Shown here: in pieces, positions 54,685 through 63,824 of the stretch | Numbering within the stretch: the first letter of the stretch is position 1 | Layout: each line of letters starts with the position of its first letter | NCBI GenBank assembly: GCA_964539975.1 | Contig: CAZIKK010000012.1 | Location: 11,024 to 75,023 of the forward strand | Source of the DNA: 38-11 sp964539975 | GTDB lineage: Bacteria > Bacillota > Clostridia > Tissierellales > Dethiosulfatibacteraceae | Length of the DNA: 64,000 nucleotides | Reading direction: 5' to 3' | Notes under the pieces: generated by a model | What the model saw: only the letters and a program-made list of their open reading frames with translations | Database searches by the model: none | Told to the model about the DNA's origin: nothing | Translations under genes and position numbers: made by a program

Positions 54685-54724
54685 AGCTTAATGGAATGAA
54701 AAAGAAAAAAATGAGGTGCGGTGG

Positions 54725-55651
54725 ATGACAAAATATATATTGCGTCGGATATTAATGATGATTCCCGTAATGATGGGCGTAACCCTTGTTGTTTTTACGT
54801 TGCTGTACATTACACCGGGTGATCCTGTAGATGCGTTGTTGGGGGACGAAGCGACTCCTGAAGCCGCTGAACAGCTACGTGAAGAATTGGGGTTAAATGG
54901 GGGTTATTTCACACGGTATTTTACTTATGTTGGAAACTTATTAAAAGGGGATTTAGGAATTTGCTATTCAACCAAACAACCGGTTATGGACAGAATTGCC
55001 AGCGCTTTTCCCAATACCATGAAGTTGGCAGGGTTGTCGCTAGCCATAGCGGTTATCACGGGTATGCTGATGGGAACCATATCTGCGATAAAACAAAACT
55101 CGATTTTTGACCATGTGGCGATGTTCTTTGCCATGGTGGGGAATGCCATGCCAAATTTCTGGCAAGGTTTATTGTTAATGTTGGTTTTTGCCTTAAATTG
55201 GAGATTACTTCCTGCTTCTGGCTTCACGACTTGGCGTCATATGATTTTACCAGCCATTACCATGGGAACCAGTTCGGCTGCTGCACTAGCACGTATGACG
55301 CGATCAAGCATGTTGGAAGTCATTCGCCAGGATTATATAGATACCGCACGGGCGAAAGGACAGAGCGAACTAAGGGTCACCATTGACCATGCATTAAAGA
55401 ACGCTTTGATACCCGTTGTAACCACCATTGGGATGCAATTAGGGCGTCAACTGGGTGGTGCTGTGTTGACAGAATCCATCTTTGCGGTGCCGGGATTGGG
55501 AAGATTGATGGTTGATGCCATTCGAGCCAGAAACTATCCCGTTGTTCAAAGCGGCGTTCTTGTGATTGCATTGGTGTTTAGTGTCGTTAATTTGCTAGTA
55601 GATATTCTGTATGCGTATATAGATCCTCGAATTGGTGCACGGTATGAGTAA
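54725..55651 (+). CDS. dppB: Peptide ABC transporter permease DppB-like
   Basis: 308 aa, six helices. Opens MTKYILRRILMMIPVMMGV, contains ITPGDPVDALLG and the EAA-type loop IDTARAKGQSELRVT. ATG 54725 has GAGGTG six bases upstream; the GTG at 54716 lies within that site. Confidence 0.92.
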   Translation: MTKYILRRILMMIPVMMGVTLVVFTLLYITPGDPVDALLGDEATPEAAEQLREELGLNGGYFTRYFTYVGNLLKGDLGICYSTKQPVMDRIASAFPNTMKLAGLSLAIAVITGMLMGTISAIKQNSIFDHVAMFFAMVGNAMPNFWQGLLLMLVFALNWRLLPASGFTTWRHMILPAITMGTSSAAALARMTRSSMLEVIRQDYIDTARAKGQSELRVTIDHALKNALIPVVTTIGMQLGRQLGGAVLTESIFAVPGLGRLMVDAIRARNYPVVQSGVLVIALVFSVVNLLVDILYAYIDPRIGARYE

Positions 55652-55707
55652 ACGAAAACGAGTAAAGGAGAGTATGACGATAATCATCTAATCATACAAG
55701 GAATGAT

Positions 55708-56598
55708 ATGAGTGTTATAGAAGTTAAACCTGAATTAGATATGAGCGATGTGAAACGTAGAAGCCAACTTCAAGAAATATGGCGGCGTTTCAAAAAGAAC
55801 AAGCGAGCATTGGTCGGATTGGTGATGTTGGTGATTTTGATTATCGCTGCTTTGTTTGCTCCGGTCCTTACGCCTTACGATCCTTTAGAACCCAATTATG
55901 CCAACAGACTTCAATCTCCCAATGGAAGTCATTGGTTTGGTACTGATGAGTTAGGAAGGGATATTCTTACGCGCGTTTTGTACGGGACCAGGATCTCTCT
56001 GACAGTGGGATTGATAGCGGTTACCATCTCTTGTATTGCAGGCTGTGTGCTTGGTTCAATCGCGGGATATTATGGTGGAAAAATCGACAATGTAATTATG
56101 CGTTTCATTGATGTCATCATGGCCATACCTGCTATCTTGCTTAATATTTCAATTGTGGCGGCTTTGGGTACAGGATTAGAAAATGTGATGATTGCCATAG
56201 GGATATCCAGTATTCCAGGCTATTGTCGAATCATGCGAGCCTCTATCCTATCTTTGAGCGGTCAAGAATTTATTGAAGCATCAAAGGCTGCAGGAGCAAA
56301 GGATTTGCACATTATTGTGACGCATATTTGGCCCAATTCTCTTGCGCCCATCATCATACAAGCAACTCTTAGAATAGGGGGAGCGATTCTAGCTTGTGCC
56401 AGTATGAGCTTTATTGGATTGGGGATTGTACCACCCACACCGGAATGGGGAGCTATGTTGTCAACAGGACGAGATTTCTTGAGAGATGCCCCACATTTAA
56501 CGGCTTTTCCTGGTATGGCCATCATGTTTTCTGTATTGGCCATGAACTTGATGGGTGACGGTCTAAGAGATGCACTCGATCCAAAACTGAAAGATTAA
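55708..56598 (+). CDS. dppC: Peptide ABC transporter permease DppC-like
   Basis: 296 aa. Cytoplasmic N-terminus, helix VGLVMLVILIIAALFAPVL, HWFGTDELGRDILTRVLYGTR and EAA loop EASKAAGAKDLHIIV. Partner of DppB. Ribosome site is weaker (AAGGAATG) than that of a 5-codon frame just upstream. Confidence 0.92.
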   Translation: MSVIEVKPELDMSDVKRRSQLQEIWRRFKKNKRALVGLVMLVILIIAALFAPVLTPYDPLEPNYANRLQSPNGSHWFGTDELGRDILTRVLYGTRISLTVGLIAVTISCIAGCVLGSIAGYYGGKIDNVIMRFIDVIMAIPAILLNISIVAALGTGLENVMIAIGISSIPGYCRIMRASILSLSGQEFIEASKAAGAKDLHIIVTHIWPNSLAPIIIQATLRIGGAILACASMSFIGLGIVPPTPEWGAMLSTGRDFLRDAPHLTAFPGMAIMFSVLAMNLMGDGLRDALDPKLKD

Positions 56599-56609
56599 GG
56601 AGAAAGACC

Positions 56610-57602
56610 ATGAGTGATAAGAAAAAAATTCTTGAAATCAATGATCTGACCATTCACTACATGACAATCGACGGGACGGTTCGTGCTGTAGAGGATTTAA
56701 ATCTTTCTCTAAATGTAGGGGAGACGTTGGGTCTGGTTGGAGAAACTGGAGCTGGAAAGACGACTTCAGTCAAGGCGATCATGCAATTGCTGCCTCATCC
56801 ACCAGCAAAAGTGCTTTCTGGAGAGATATTGTTCAAAGGGGAAGACATTTTAAAAAAGACGAAAAGAGAAATGAGGAGCATTCGTGGAGAAAAGATATCC
56901 ATGATATTCCAAGACCCCATGTCCTCACTAAATCCTGTTATGACCGTGTCTAAGCAAATAGAAGAAACCATCAAACTGCACAATCCTAAAAAGAGCAAAA
57001 AGCAGATTAAAGAAATGGCAGACGCTATGTTGGAAACAGTGGGAATTAAAGCAGAGAGAAGCACCGATTACCCACATCAATTTTCCGGAGGCATGAAGCA
57101 ACGTGTAGTCATCGCCATTGCCTTAGCGTGCAACCCGGAACTGATCATAGCAGATGAACCCACAACGGCTTTGGATGTGACCATTCAGGCTCAAGTGTTG
57201 GAGCTAATGAAGAAACTTCGAGAAATGCACCAGACATCCATGATCATGATCACCCACGATTTAGGTGTGGTGGCAGATATCTGTGACCAGGTTGCCATCA
57301 TGTACTCGGGAGAAGTGGTGGAGCATGGTAATAGAAAGCATATTTTCCACAATGGGTTGCACCCCTACACAAAAGGGCTGTTTAATTGTATCCCAAATCT
57401 ATATGAAGACGAAAGAAGGTTAAGGCCAATCAAAGGTTTGGCACCAGAAGCTTATAACCGTATTGAAGGCTGTCGTTTCCACCCGAGATGTCCGTCAGCT
57501 ATGGAGATTTGTGTCAAAGAAAACCCTTTAACCATTGAGGTTGAACCTGGGCATACCGTCAAATGTCACCTATACAAGGAGGGCATGTCTTTTGGAGAAT
57601 AA
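56610..57602 (+). CDS. dppD: Peptide ABC transporter ATPase DppD-like
   Basis: 330 aa. Walker A GETGAGKTT, signature FSGGMKQRVVIA, Walker B LIIADEPTTALD, and the C-terminal oligopeptide ATPase extension with Cys residues (GCRFHPRCPSAMEIC) seen in members that bind an Fe-S cluster. Confidence 0.94.
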   Translation: MSDKKKILEINDLTIHYMTIDGTVRAVEDLNLSLNVGETLGLVGETGAGKTTSVKAIMQLLPHPPAKVLSGEILFKGEDILKKTKREMRSIRGEKISMIFQDPMSSLNPVMTVSKQIEETIKLHNPKKSKKQIKEMADAMLETVGIKAERSTDYPHQFSGGMKQRVVIAIALACNPELIIADEPTTALDVTIQAQVLELMKKLREMHQTSMIMITHDLGVVADICDQVAIMYSGEVVEHGNRKHIFHNGLHPYTKGLFNCIPNLYEDERRLRPIKGLAPEAYNRIEGCRFHPRCPSAMEICVKENPLTIEVEPGHTVKCHLYKEGMSFGE

Positions 57603-58563
57603 TAATCGTATTATAGAGATTAAGCACTTAAAGAAATATTTTCAAACAAAAAAGGGCTCTTTGCGGGCTGTAGATGATGTCAGTTTTGATATCAAAAAGG
57701 GAGAAACCCTAGGGCTTGTAGGGGAATCGGGATGCGGCAAATCAACCATTGGCAGATTGCTTATCCGATTGCTTGAAGCGACTGATGGAGAAATCATCTA
57801 CAGAGGTGAAAATCTTCGAGATTTGAGCTTCGAAGGGATGCGAAGAATGCGCCGTGAAATGCAGATCGTTTTTCAAGATCCGTATGCCTCCTTGGATGCC
57901 AGAAAAAGCATTTTTCAAAGTATTGGAGAACCTTTAAGGGTACAAAAAATTTGCAAAACTCAAAAAGAGTATGAGAAGCGAGTATATGAGCTAATGAGTC
58001 TGGTTGGCTTAACAAGACGGTTAGCCAATTCTTATCCACATGAACTGGACGGAGGAAGAAGACAACGTGTGGGTATTGCTAGAGCTTTAGCTTTAAACCC
58101 CTCTTTCATTGTTTTAGATGAGCCGGTATCAGCCTTGGATGTGTCTATTCAAGCGCAGATTCTGAATTTGATCCAGGACTTACAGGAAGAACTGGGGCTG
58201 ACGTATCTGTTCATATCCCATGATTTAGGTGTGGTAAAACACATTAGTGATAATATTGCGGTGATGTATTTGGGAAAACTGGTAGAGAAAGGCGATTATC
58301 AATCCATCTTCACCAACCCCTTGCACCCATACACACAAGCGTTGTTAAGTGCGGTACCGGTTCCCTCCATTGACATCGAACAAAAGCGAATTATCCTTGA
58401 GGGAGATGTGCCTAGCCCCATCAACCCGAAGCCAGGCTGTCGTTTTGCGGGAAGATGCATGTACCGACAAGAAATTTGTGATCAAAAAGAGCCAGAATTG
58501 CGAGAATACATGACTGGTAGATTGGTTGCCTGTCATTTTGCAGGTCAAGTTGGGAAGGATTGA
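57592..58563 (+). CDS. dppF: Peptide ABC transporter ATPase DppF-like
   Basis: 323 aa. Walker A GESGCGKST, Walker B FIVLDEPVSALD, C-terminal GCRFAGRCMYRQEIC. The signature reads LDGGRRQRVG instead of LSGGQ, a variant that I believe occurs in other clostridial OppF/DppF proteins. TTG 57592 chosen: AAGGAGG lies eight bases upstream inside dppD, giving an 11-bp overlap. Confidence 0.92.
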   Translation: MENNNRIIEIKHLKKYFQTKKGSLRAVDDVSFDIKKGETLGLVGESGCGKSTIGRLLIRLLEATDGEIIYRGENLRDLSFEGMRRMRREMQIVFQDPYASLDARKSIFQSIGEPLRVQKICKTQKEYEKRVYELMSLVGLTRRLANSYPHELDGGRRQRVGIARALALNPSFIVLDEPVSALDVSIQAQILNLIQDLQEELGLTYLFISHDLGVVKHISDNIAVMYLGKLVEKGDYQSIFTNPLHPYTQALLSAVPVPSIDIEQKRIILEGDVPSPINPKPGCRFAGRCMYRQEICDQKEPELREYMTGRLVACHFAGQVGKD

Positions 58564-58567
58564 CATA

Positions 58568-58598
58568 AAAAAGCCCTTCCAATTCGGGAGGGCTTTTT
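58568..58598. terminator. Bidirectional terminator after the peptide-transport operon
   Basis: AAAAAGCCCTTCC pairs with GGGAGGGCTTTTT (one G-T) over a 5-nt loop. Also serves the convergent DUF302 gene. Confidence 0.92.
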
Positions 58599-58612
58599 AT
58601 CGACATTACGTT

Positions 58613-59722
58613 TTATTGAATCAAATCTTTCACGATGGCTTCCGTATCTTGAGCCACGGCCTGCATAACTTCTGCAATCACACCACCGAAGGGTTGAGCT
58701 ACTTCACCAGAGTTCAATCTAGCGATATAGGTGTTGCCGTCAGCTTTCTCATAAACGGCCAAACGACAAGGCATTAAAGGAGAAACCATTCTTTCATCAT
58801 CCAACTGAAGGATTTCCGCTGAGTATTTGCCAGAACAAACGGCCAGTATTTTAATGTTGTCAATTTCAAAACCTTTTTCGCCAAGGATTTCTTGATAATC
58901 GAACTCACCTACTACAGACCAGCCTGCAGCTGCCACAGATTCTTTAAGAAGAGAAATGGTGGTTTCAAAGTCATACTTGCTGGCATGTTCAAGAATCATT
59001 TGCATGGCGGCACCAGAATCATCCTTGAAAAGATGAGGGTAATCTATTTTGAATGCTTCAGCTGCTTCGGGATCATCTAATGGTTGGTTTGCAGCTTCTT
59101 TTTGTTGGATGGCAGTTGCATAAGCCGTTAAACCATCTTCACCAGTCTGACGAGCAAACCAAGCCATATGACCTTGGTATCTTTCGGACAGGGGCGAAAG
59201 AGCTTGGGCTGGAGCAACCGGGCTTGAAACAACTAAATCTTGAATCATTTCATTGGTTTCATGAGCAACAGCTTGCATAGTTTCGGCAATGACACCGCCA
59301 AATGGTTGAGCCACTTCACCTGAGTTTAATTGTGCAATATAGGTCTTACCATCGCTTTTCTCGTAGATAGATACGGTACATGGCATCAAAGGAGAAACCA
59401 TTCTCTCTTCACTCAAAGATAAGATGGCAGCCGAGTATTTACCAGAGCAAACGGCATAGATGTGTATATTGTCAATATCATATCCTTTTTCGCCAAGAAT
59501 TTCCTGATAGTCAAATACTTGCACCACCGACCAACCTGCATCAGCTACATTTTCACGAAACCGTTGAGTGGTTTCTTCGAAATCGTAGAGACTTTCATAT
59601 TCTAAAATCATTTGCATCTGTGGGGGCTGGGAAGCAAAGGCCGACCCTTGGGCAGCACCTAACACTAAAAGCATAGCCATTGTAGCAGTCATGACTCTTT
59701 TTACTATTTTGTTAACGTTCAT
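58613..59722 (-). CDS. Secreted protein with two tandem DUF302 domains
   Basis: 369 aa. Signal peptide (~1-30, ending GSAFAS), DUF302 copy 1 (~38-165), linker with a charged helix, DUF302 copy 2 (~240-369). The copies share long near-identical stretches, e.g. FDYQEILGEKG, AVCSGKYSA, ERMVSPLMPC and LNSGEVAQPFGGVIAE, pointing to a recent internal duplication. Each copy keeps two Cys (AVCSG, LMPC). DUF302 function is unknown. Controlled by its own Crp/Fnr-type operator, divergent from that regulator. Confidence 0.9.
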   Translation of the reverse strand: MNVNKIVKRVMTATMAMLLVLGAAQGSAFASQPPQMQMILEYESLYDFEETTQRFRENVADAGWSVVQVFDYQEILGEKGYDIDNIHIYAVCSGKYSAAILSLSEERMVSPLMPCTVSIYEKSDGKTYIAQLNSGEVAQPFGGVIAETMQAVAHETNEMIQDLVVSSPVAPAQALSPLSERYQGHMAWFARQTGEDGLTAYATAIQQKEAANQPLDDPEAAEAFKIDYPHLFKDDSGAAMQMILEHASKYDFETTISLLKESVAAAGWSVVGEFDYQEILGEKGFEIDNIKILAVCSGKYSAEILQLDDERMVSPLMPCRLAVYEKADGNTYIARLNSGEVAQPFGGVIAEVMQAVAQDTEAIVKDLIQ

Positions 59723-59760
59723 TTGTTAACCTCCTGATTGTTGTATTGTTTGATGTGTTC

Positions 59761-59804
59761 ATCATACGACATTCTTGAGAGCGGTACAGTGACAAAGTCA
59801 CAGT
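59761..59804 (-). promoter_or_regulatory. Crp/Fnr-type operator and promoter of the DUF302 gene
   Basis: Minus-strand -10 TATGAT (59761-59766) has no good -35, but GTGAC-AAA-GTCAC (59789-59801) is centred ~41 bp upstream of the predicted start, the class II activator position. Confidence 0.65.
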
Positions 59805-59897
59805 AATCGAAAAAAGTGAAATCAGAGCCATAGACTTGGATTGACGTTGAAAACCTGGCATGTTAGGATAATGAAAACAGCAATTCAGGAGGGAAAA

Positions 59898-60578
59898 ATG
59901 ACAGAACAACTCATCACAAAGGAAATGTTCAAAGGATTGCTATTCGCAGAAGCACTAGGCAAAGAAGAAATCAAGCGGGTACAGGAACATGCTTTTCAAG
60001 TGGACTACTCCGCAGGAAGAATGTTGGTGGAGAACGGGGCCCTTTGTCAAAATGTATACTGGGTTATGGATGGATTGATTCGAATTTTCAGAATGACAGA
60101 TGATGGCAAAGAAATCACTTATTATAGGGTAGGCAAAGGAGAGGCTTGCTTATTTACGATGAGCTGCATTTTGGATCACGAACCATTCGAAGCCATTGCA
60201 CAGATAGAAAAAGACGCCAGATTGTTGGCGTTGCCAGGCTACATTTTTGAAGATCTGATGCAAGGCAATGCGCGGTTTCGTCAATTTATATTTAAAAAAT
60301 TATTGTCCACCATCGGGGATCTAATGATGCTAACGGAAGAAGTGACTTTTCACAGCATCAACAAACGACTTGCCAATTTTTTACTGGTGGAAAAAGACAA
60401 GCAAAGAAAAGAAGCCCTGACCATCACTCATGAAAGCATTGGTCACGAACTTGGAACAGCTAGAGAAGTAATCAGCCGAATGTTGAAAGAGTTTGAAAAG
60501 AAAGGTTGGGTAAGTTTGTCTAGAGGAAAAATCACATTGGTGGACATAGAAGCCCTTAGGGAGATTGGCTTGAATTAG
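59898..60578 (+). CDS. Crp/Fnr-family transcriptional regulator
   Basis: 226 aa. Cyclic-nucleotide-binding-like beta-roll (VDYSAGRMLVENGALCQNVYWVMDG), long dimer helix, and a winged helix ending HELGTAREVISRMLKEFEKKGW. The N-terminus lacks the Cys cluster of FNR, so oxygen sensing through an Fe-S centre is unlikely; ligand unknown. ATG 59898 has AGGAGG upstream. Probably activates the divergent DUF302 gene. Its 3' end overlaps the convergent gene by 23 bp. Confidence 0.92.
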   Translation: MTEQLITKEMFKGLLFAEALGKEEIKRVQEHAFQVDYSAGRMLVENGALCQNVYWVMDGLIRIFRMTDDGKEITYYRVGKGEACLFTMSCILDHEPFEAIAQIEKDARLLALPGYIFEDLMQGNARFRQFIFKKLLSTIGDLMMLTEEVTFHSINKRLANFLLVEKDKQRKEALTITHESIGHELGTAREVISRMLKEFEKKGWVSLSRGKITLVDIEALREIGLN

Positions 60579-61263
60579 AAGATTTTCCTGAAAGCAGATC
60601 CTGGATCAAGTTTCGGTCATCTTCCGACAAACGGATCATATGTTGCCGGTGGGCCACATAACAGGCCCCATAGACACCTAATGAGATCACAAGTGCAGGA
60701 CCGGCAGGAACCGTTAACCCGCTACGTATATCGATCCACGGTTGTGCGAACAACAGAAGAAGTAGAGCTAGTACAACGCCTTCGGGGGCTATTTTTTTTA
60801 TACCTTTATCCAGAATAAAGGCAGGCCGAACCACCTTATTCATGACCCAATTCATAAGGAATAGGACAACAAGCAAAGTCGGCACGGTTACAGATACAGG
60901 CCACTGCAAGCTTCTGCGAAAGATCAATGCGTACACAGCAAACAAAATGAAAAAAGACAAACTCAGCTGTTTTACCAAAGACAATAAGATATCCTTAACG
61001 CTAGGACCACGACTGTTTTGTATGATTTCTTCGGTGAAGGCATCTACTGAATCGCCTAACTCTTCCTTCAATGTGGTGCCTCGTATTTTCATTTCTTGGG
61101 CCATGCCAATCAAGTCGCGTTGGATGATTAAGGCATCGTAGCTGTTGACCTTAAAAATGGTCATTTTTTTCATGATGGCATCTCGGATGAGAATATAATC
61201 ATCGGACATCAATTGGTAGGCTTGACGTGTGTTCTCTTTTTTCAATATTTTTAAGACATTCAT
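60556..61263 (-). CDS. Membrane protein paired with PadR regulator
   Basis: 235 aa. Helical cytoplasmic N-terminal domain (~1-90, KKENTRQAYQLMSDDYILI...), then four membrane segments. Not recognised with certainty; the layout resembles HAAS/DUF1129-type proteins that often follow PadR genes in Firmicutes. Overlaps padR by 4 bp, so the two are co-translated. Confidence 0.7.
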   Translation of the reverse strand: MNVLKILKKENTRQAYQLMSDDYILIRDAIMKKMTIFKVNSYDALIIQRDLIGMAQEMKIRGTTLKEELGDSVDAFTEEIIQNSRGPSVKDILLSLVKQLSLSFFILFAVYALIFRRSLQWPVSVTVPTLLVVLFLMNWVMNKVVRPAFILDKGIKKIAPEGVVLALLLLLFAQPWIDIRSGLTVPAGPALVISLGVYGACYVAHRQHMIRLSEDDRNLIQDLLSGKSSNSSQSP

Positions 61264-61586
61264 TTATTATCCTCCAAGATTTCGTCCACTGAATTTCTCA
61301 CAGATTGCCATACCTGTTGAAATTCAGAAAGATAAGCTTTGCCTAGCGGGGTTAGGGAATAATGCTTTCGTTTTGGTCCAAGGGGAGAAGGCTGGTAAGT
61401 GGATGTGATCAATTGTTTTTTTTCCAAGCGTACCAATAAAGGATAAATAGTCCCTTCTTTGGCTTCTTCAAATCCAAAACACTTCAAACGGGAGACAATG
61501 GCATATCCGTATGTCTCCTCTTGGCTAATGATTTTGATGATGCACCCTTCCAAAGTGCCTCGCATCAGTTGGGACCGATCGACCAT
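61260..61586 (-). CDS. PadR-family transcriptional regulator
   Basis: 108 aa. Winged helix typical of short PadR proteins: RGTLEGCIIKIISQEETYGYAI, EGTIYPLLVRLEKKQLI and KRKHYSLTPLGKAYL. Expected repressor of its own two-gene operon, through the palindrome at 61618-61637. Confidence 0.93.
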   Translation of the reverse strand: MVDRSQLMRGTLEGCIIKIISQEETYGYAIVSRLKCFGFEEAKEGTIYPLLVRLEKKQLITSTYQPSPLGPKRKHYSLTPLGKAYLSEFQQVWQSVRNSVDEILEDNK

Positions 61587-61617
61587 CTCTACCTACCTTG
61601 CACAACCTAATAGTATA

Positions 61618-61646
61618 ACTATATGGTACTACATAGTAGTCGACAA
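61618..61646 (-). promoter_or_regulatory. padR promoter overlapped by a palindromic operator
   Basis: Minus-strand TTGTCG, 17 bp, TATAGT. A 20-bp imperfect palindrome (ACTATATGG...CTACATAGT, 61618-61637) covers the -10 and spacer, as expected for PadR autorepression. Confidence 0.55.
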
Positions 61647-61714
61647 GTCAACGATGAATTGAAAAATGAATAACAATATTAATAAATATTAATATAAATT
61701 AATCTACATGCATA

Positions 61715-61743
61715 TTGATAATCGAATAACGGAAGCTTATAAT
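61715..61743 (+). promoter_or_regulatory. Sigma-A promoter of the flavoprotein reductase gene
   Basis: TTGATA, 17 bp, TATAAT; 58 bp before the start codon. Confidence 0.75.
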
Positions 61744-61800
61744 TAAAACAGGGGAACAACTGAGTGTACACATCTAATAGATTTAAAGGAGGAATTAAAG

Positions 61801-63756
61801 ATGTATAGGCACTTAAAGAAAATGGCTGTAATTTGCAGTATCTTACTGTTGGTTATGAGTGTTGTCGCTTGTTCAGGCCCAACAGAACCGGAACCTCCGG
61901 AAGAGACACCACCAGAGGAAACACCACCAGAAGAAGAACCGGCACTGTACACGCCAGGAACCTATCAAACAGAAGTACCTGGACATAATGCACCTATCAA
62001 ATTGTCTGTCACCTTCAGTGAAGACGAGATTGTGTCCATAGACATTATAGAACATAGAGAAACAGAAGGCTTGGCAGATCCTGCCCTCAAAGAATTGCCA
62101 GAGCGTATCATCCAGCACCAGTCATTGGGCGTAGACACCATGGCGGGAGCCACAATCAGTAGCGTTATGGTCATCAATGGTGTTGCTGATTGTGTGGATC
62201 AAGCAGGAGGCAACTCAGGTGAGCTGAGAGCCAAAGCAATCGCGGTTCAACCTGGAGCAAAGATCGTCAAAACAACAGACGTGGTTGTGGTTGGCGGTGG
62301 CGGAGCGGGAATGGCAGCAGCAGTCAGCGCTGTTGAAAACGGAGCGTCCGTCATCTTGATCGAGAAGAATGCCGCTCTAGGTGGCAATACATTGGTTTCA
62401 GGAGGCGCGTGGAACGCTGCCAACCCAGAGCTTAGCGCGACCCTGGATGCAGCAGCTGGTTTGGATGAAAAGTTGCGATCGTACCTTCAAATGGATGCCA
62501 GTGAATTACCAGAAGACTACAGACCTACTTTGAGCGTTCTCAAGGAAAAAATAACTACCTACCTTGAAGGCGATACCAGCAAGCGGTTTGATGCAGTGGA
62601 ATTGCATATCATCCAAACTTATTTTGCTGGAAAAAGAGAAGCTTTAGATGGAACAGTTATCGAGCCTAAATTCGAGTTTGTTGAAGCCATGTGCAGTCAA
62701 AGTCTTGATACCCAGGAGTGGATGAAGGAAACAGTAGGAAGCAGTTTTAGAGATACACTAAGCGAGCCTATTGGATCTCTGTGGTTAAGGTCCAATGGAC
62801 CAGTTAACAAACTAGACGACTATTTTGTAAAACTAGCCAAGTACATCACCGATAATGGCAGTGAGATCATGCTGGAAACAAAAGGGGAAAGCTTGATTGT
62901 TGAAAACGGTCGTGTTGTAGGAATCAACTGCACCATGACAGATGGCACACCTGTGGAGTTAAGAGCTGAGAAAGGGGTTGTGATGGCAACTGGTGGGTTT
63001 GGAGGCAACACCCCCATGGTTATTGAGTACAATACGTACTGGCCAACCCTTGATCCAAATATTTTAACAACCAATGTTAAAACTGCCACAGGAGACGGCA
63101 TTGTCATGGGACTAGATGCTGGGGCTGCTCTTGAAGGCATGGGATTCGCACAAATGATGCCTATTGGTTATGCAGATACAGGGTTCTTGGCATTTGGTGG
63201 AGGATCCAACGTCATGTACATTACCCAAGAAGGCAGACGTTTCGTCAACGAATATGCAGAGCGTGACGTGATTTCTATAGGCGCATTCGAAAACGGCACG
63301 TTGTTCTATGAATTAAAAACCTTAGGAACCGACCCATTCCCACCTTCAGGTACAACAGAGGACACCAATGTGATTTTCATTGCTGAAACCCTGGAAGAAA
63401 TGGCAGACAAACTGGGATGCGATGCAGATGTTTTGAAAGAAGAAGTGGAAAGATACAATGGCTTTGTTGAAGCGGGACATGATGATGACTTTGGCAAAAC
63501 CTCATTTACTTTCAAAGTGGAGTCGCCTTATGTGGCAAGAGCCATGAAACCATCTATTCACCATACTATGGGAGGATTGAAAATCGATACGTCCACACGT
63601 GTTTTGAATGAATCTGGACAACCTATTCCAGGATTCTACGCTGCTGGTGAAGTGACCGGAGGCATTCATGCAGGAAATCGTGTAGGTGGAAATGCTATTG
63701 CAGACATATTCGTCTTTGGTAGAATTGCAGGAGAAAATGCGGCAAAAGGTGAATGA
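61801..63756 (+). CDS. Lipoprotein FMN-binding/fumarate-reductase-like flavoprotein
   Basis: 651 aa. Lipoprotein signal with Cys24 (MSVVACSG), Pro/Glu linker with PPEET repeats, FMN-binding domain (~52-135) whose AGATIS motif (Thr118) is the site of covalent FMN attachment by ApbE, then a FAD_binding_2 domain (VVVVGGGGAGMAAAVSA) with the fumarate/urocanate-reductase active-site pieces (EGRRFVNEYAERD; HHTMGGLKI; GNRVGGNAIADI). Anchored outside the membrane and probably a terminal reductase for an enoate-type acceptor, fed by a membrane electron-transfer flavoprotein not in this window. AGGAGG ribosome site. Confidence 0.93.
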   Translation: MYRHLKKMAVICSILLLVMSVVACSGPTEPEPPEETPPEETPPEEEPALYTPGTYQTEVPGHNAPIKLSVTFSEDEIVSIDIIEHRETEGLADPALKELPERIIQHQSLGVDTMAGATISSVMVINGVADCVDQAGGNSGELRAKAIAVQPGAKIVKTTDVVVVGGGGAGMAAAVSAVENGASVILIEKNAALGGNTLVSGGAWNAANPELSATLDAAAGLDEKLRSYLQMDASELPEDYRPTLSVLKEKITTYLEGDTSKRFDAVELHIIQTYFAGKREALDGTVIEPKFEFVEAMCSQSLDTQEWMKETVGSSFRDTLSEPIGSLWLRSNGPVNKLDDYFVKLAKYITDNGSEIMLETKGESLIVENGRVVGINCTMTDGTPVELRAEKGVVMATGGFGGNTPMVIEYNTYWPTLDPNILTTNVKTATGDGIVMGLDAGAALEGMGFAQMMPIGYADTGFLAFGGGSNVMYITQEGRRFVNEYAERDVISIGAFENGTLFYELKTLGTDPFPPSGTTEDTNVIFIAETLEEMADKLGCDADVLKEEVERYNGFVEAGHDDDFGKTSFTFKVESPYVARAMKPSIHHTMGGLKIDTSTRVLNESGQPIPGFYAAGEVTGGIHAGNRVGGNAIADIFVFGRIAGENAAKGE

Positions 63757-63824
63757 ATGAAGAGTCTATAAAAAGAGCCCCTTTTAAGGGCGGTCAAATA
63801 GGGATTTATAATTCCTGAAAAATT

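Noticed and set aside
55674..55691. Five-codon ORF (MTIII) with AAAGGAG before dppC
   Set aside because: Very short, no structure around it, and the spacing to the ribosome site is tight. More likely a chance or remnant start; noted because dppC itself has a weaker site.
56673..56682. GGGACGGTTC inside dppD
   Set aside because: Matches only the loop region of the palindrome family; the A/T-rich arms are missing and the frame is normal dppD coding sequence.
58102..58131. dppF as a non-functional ATPase because of the LDGGR signature
   Set aside because: Walker A, Walker B and the C-terminal Cys motif are intact, the frame is full length, and this variant signature appears to be a normal form in clostridial OppF/DppF proteins.
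58613..59722. DUF302 gene as two fused or frameshifted genes
   Set aside because: One uninterrupted frame with a single signal peptide and a clear linker; tandem duplication within one gene is sufficient.
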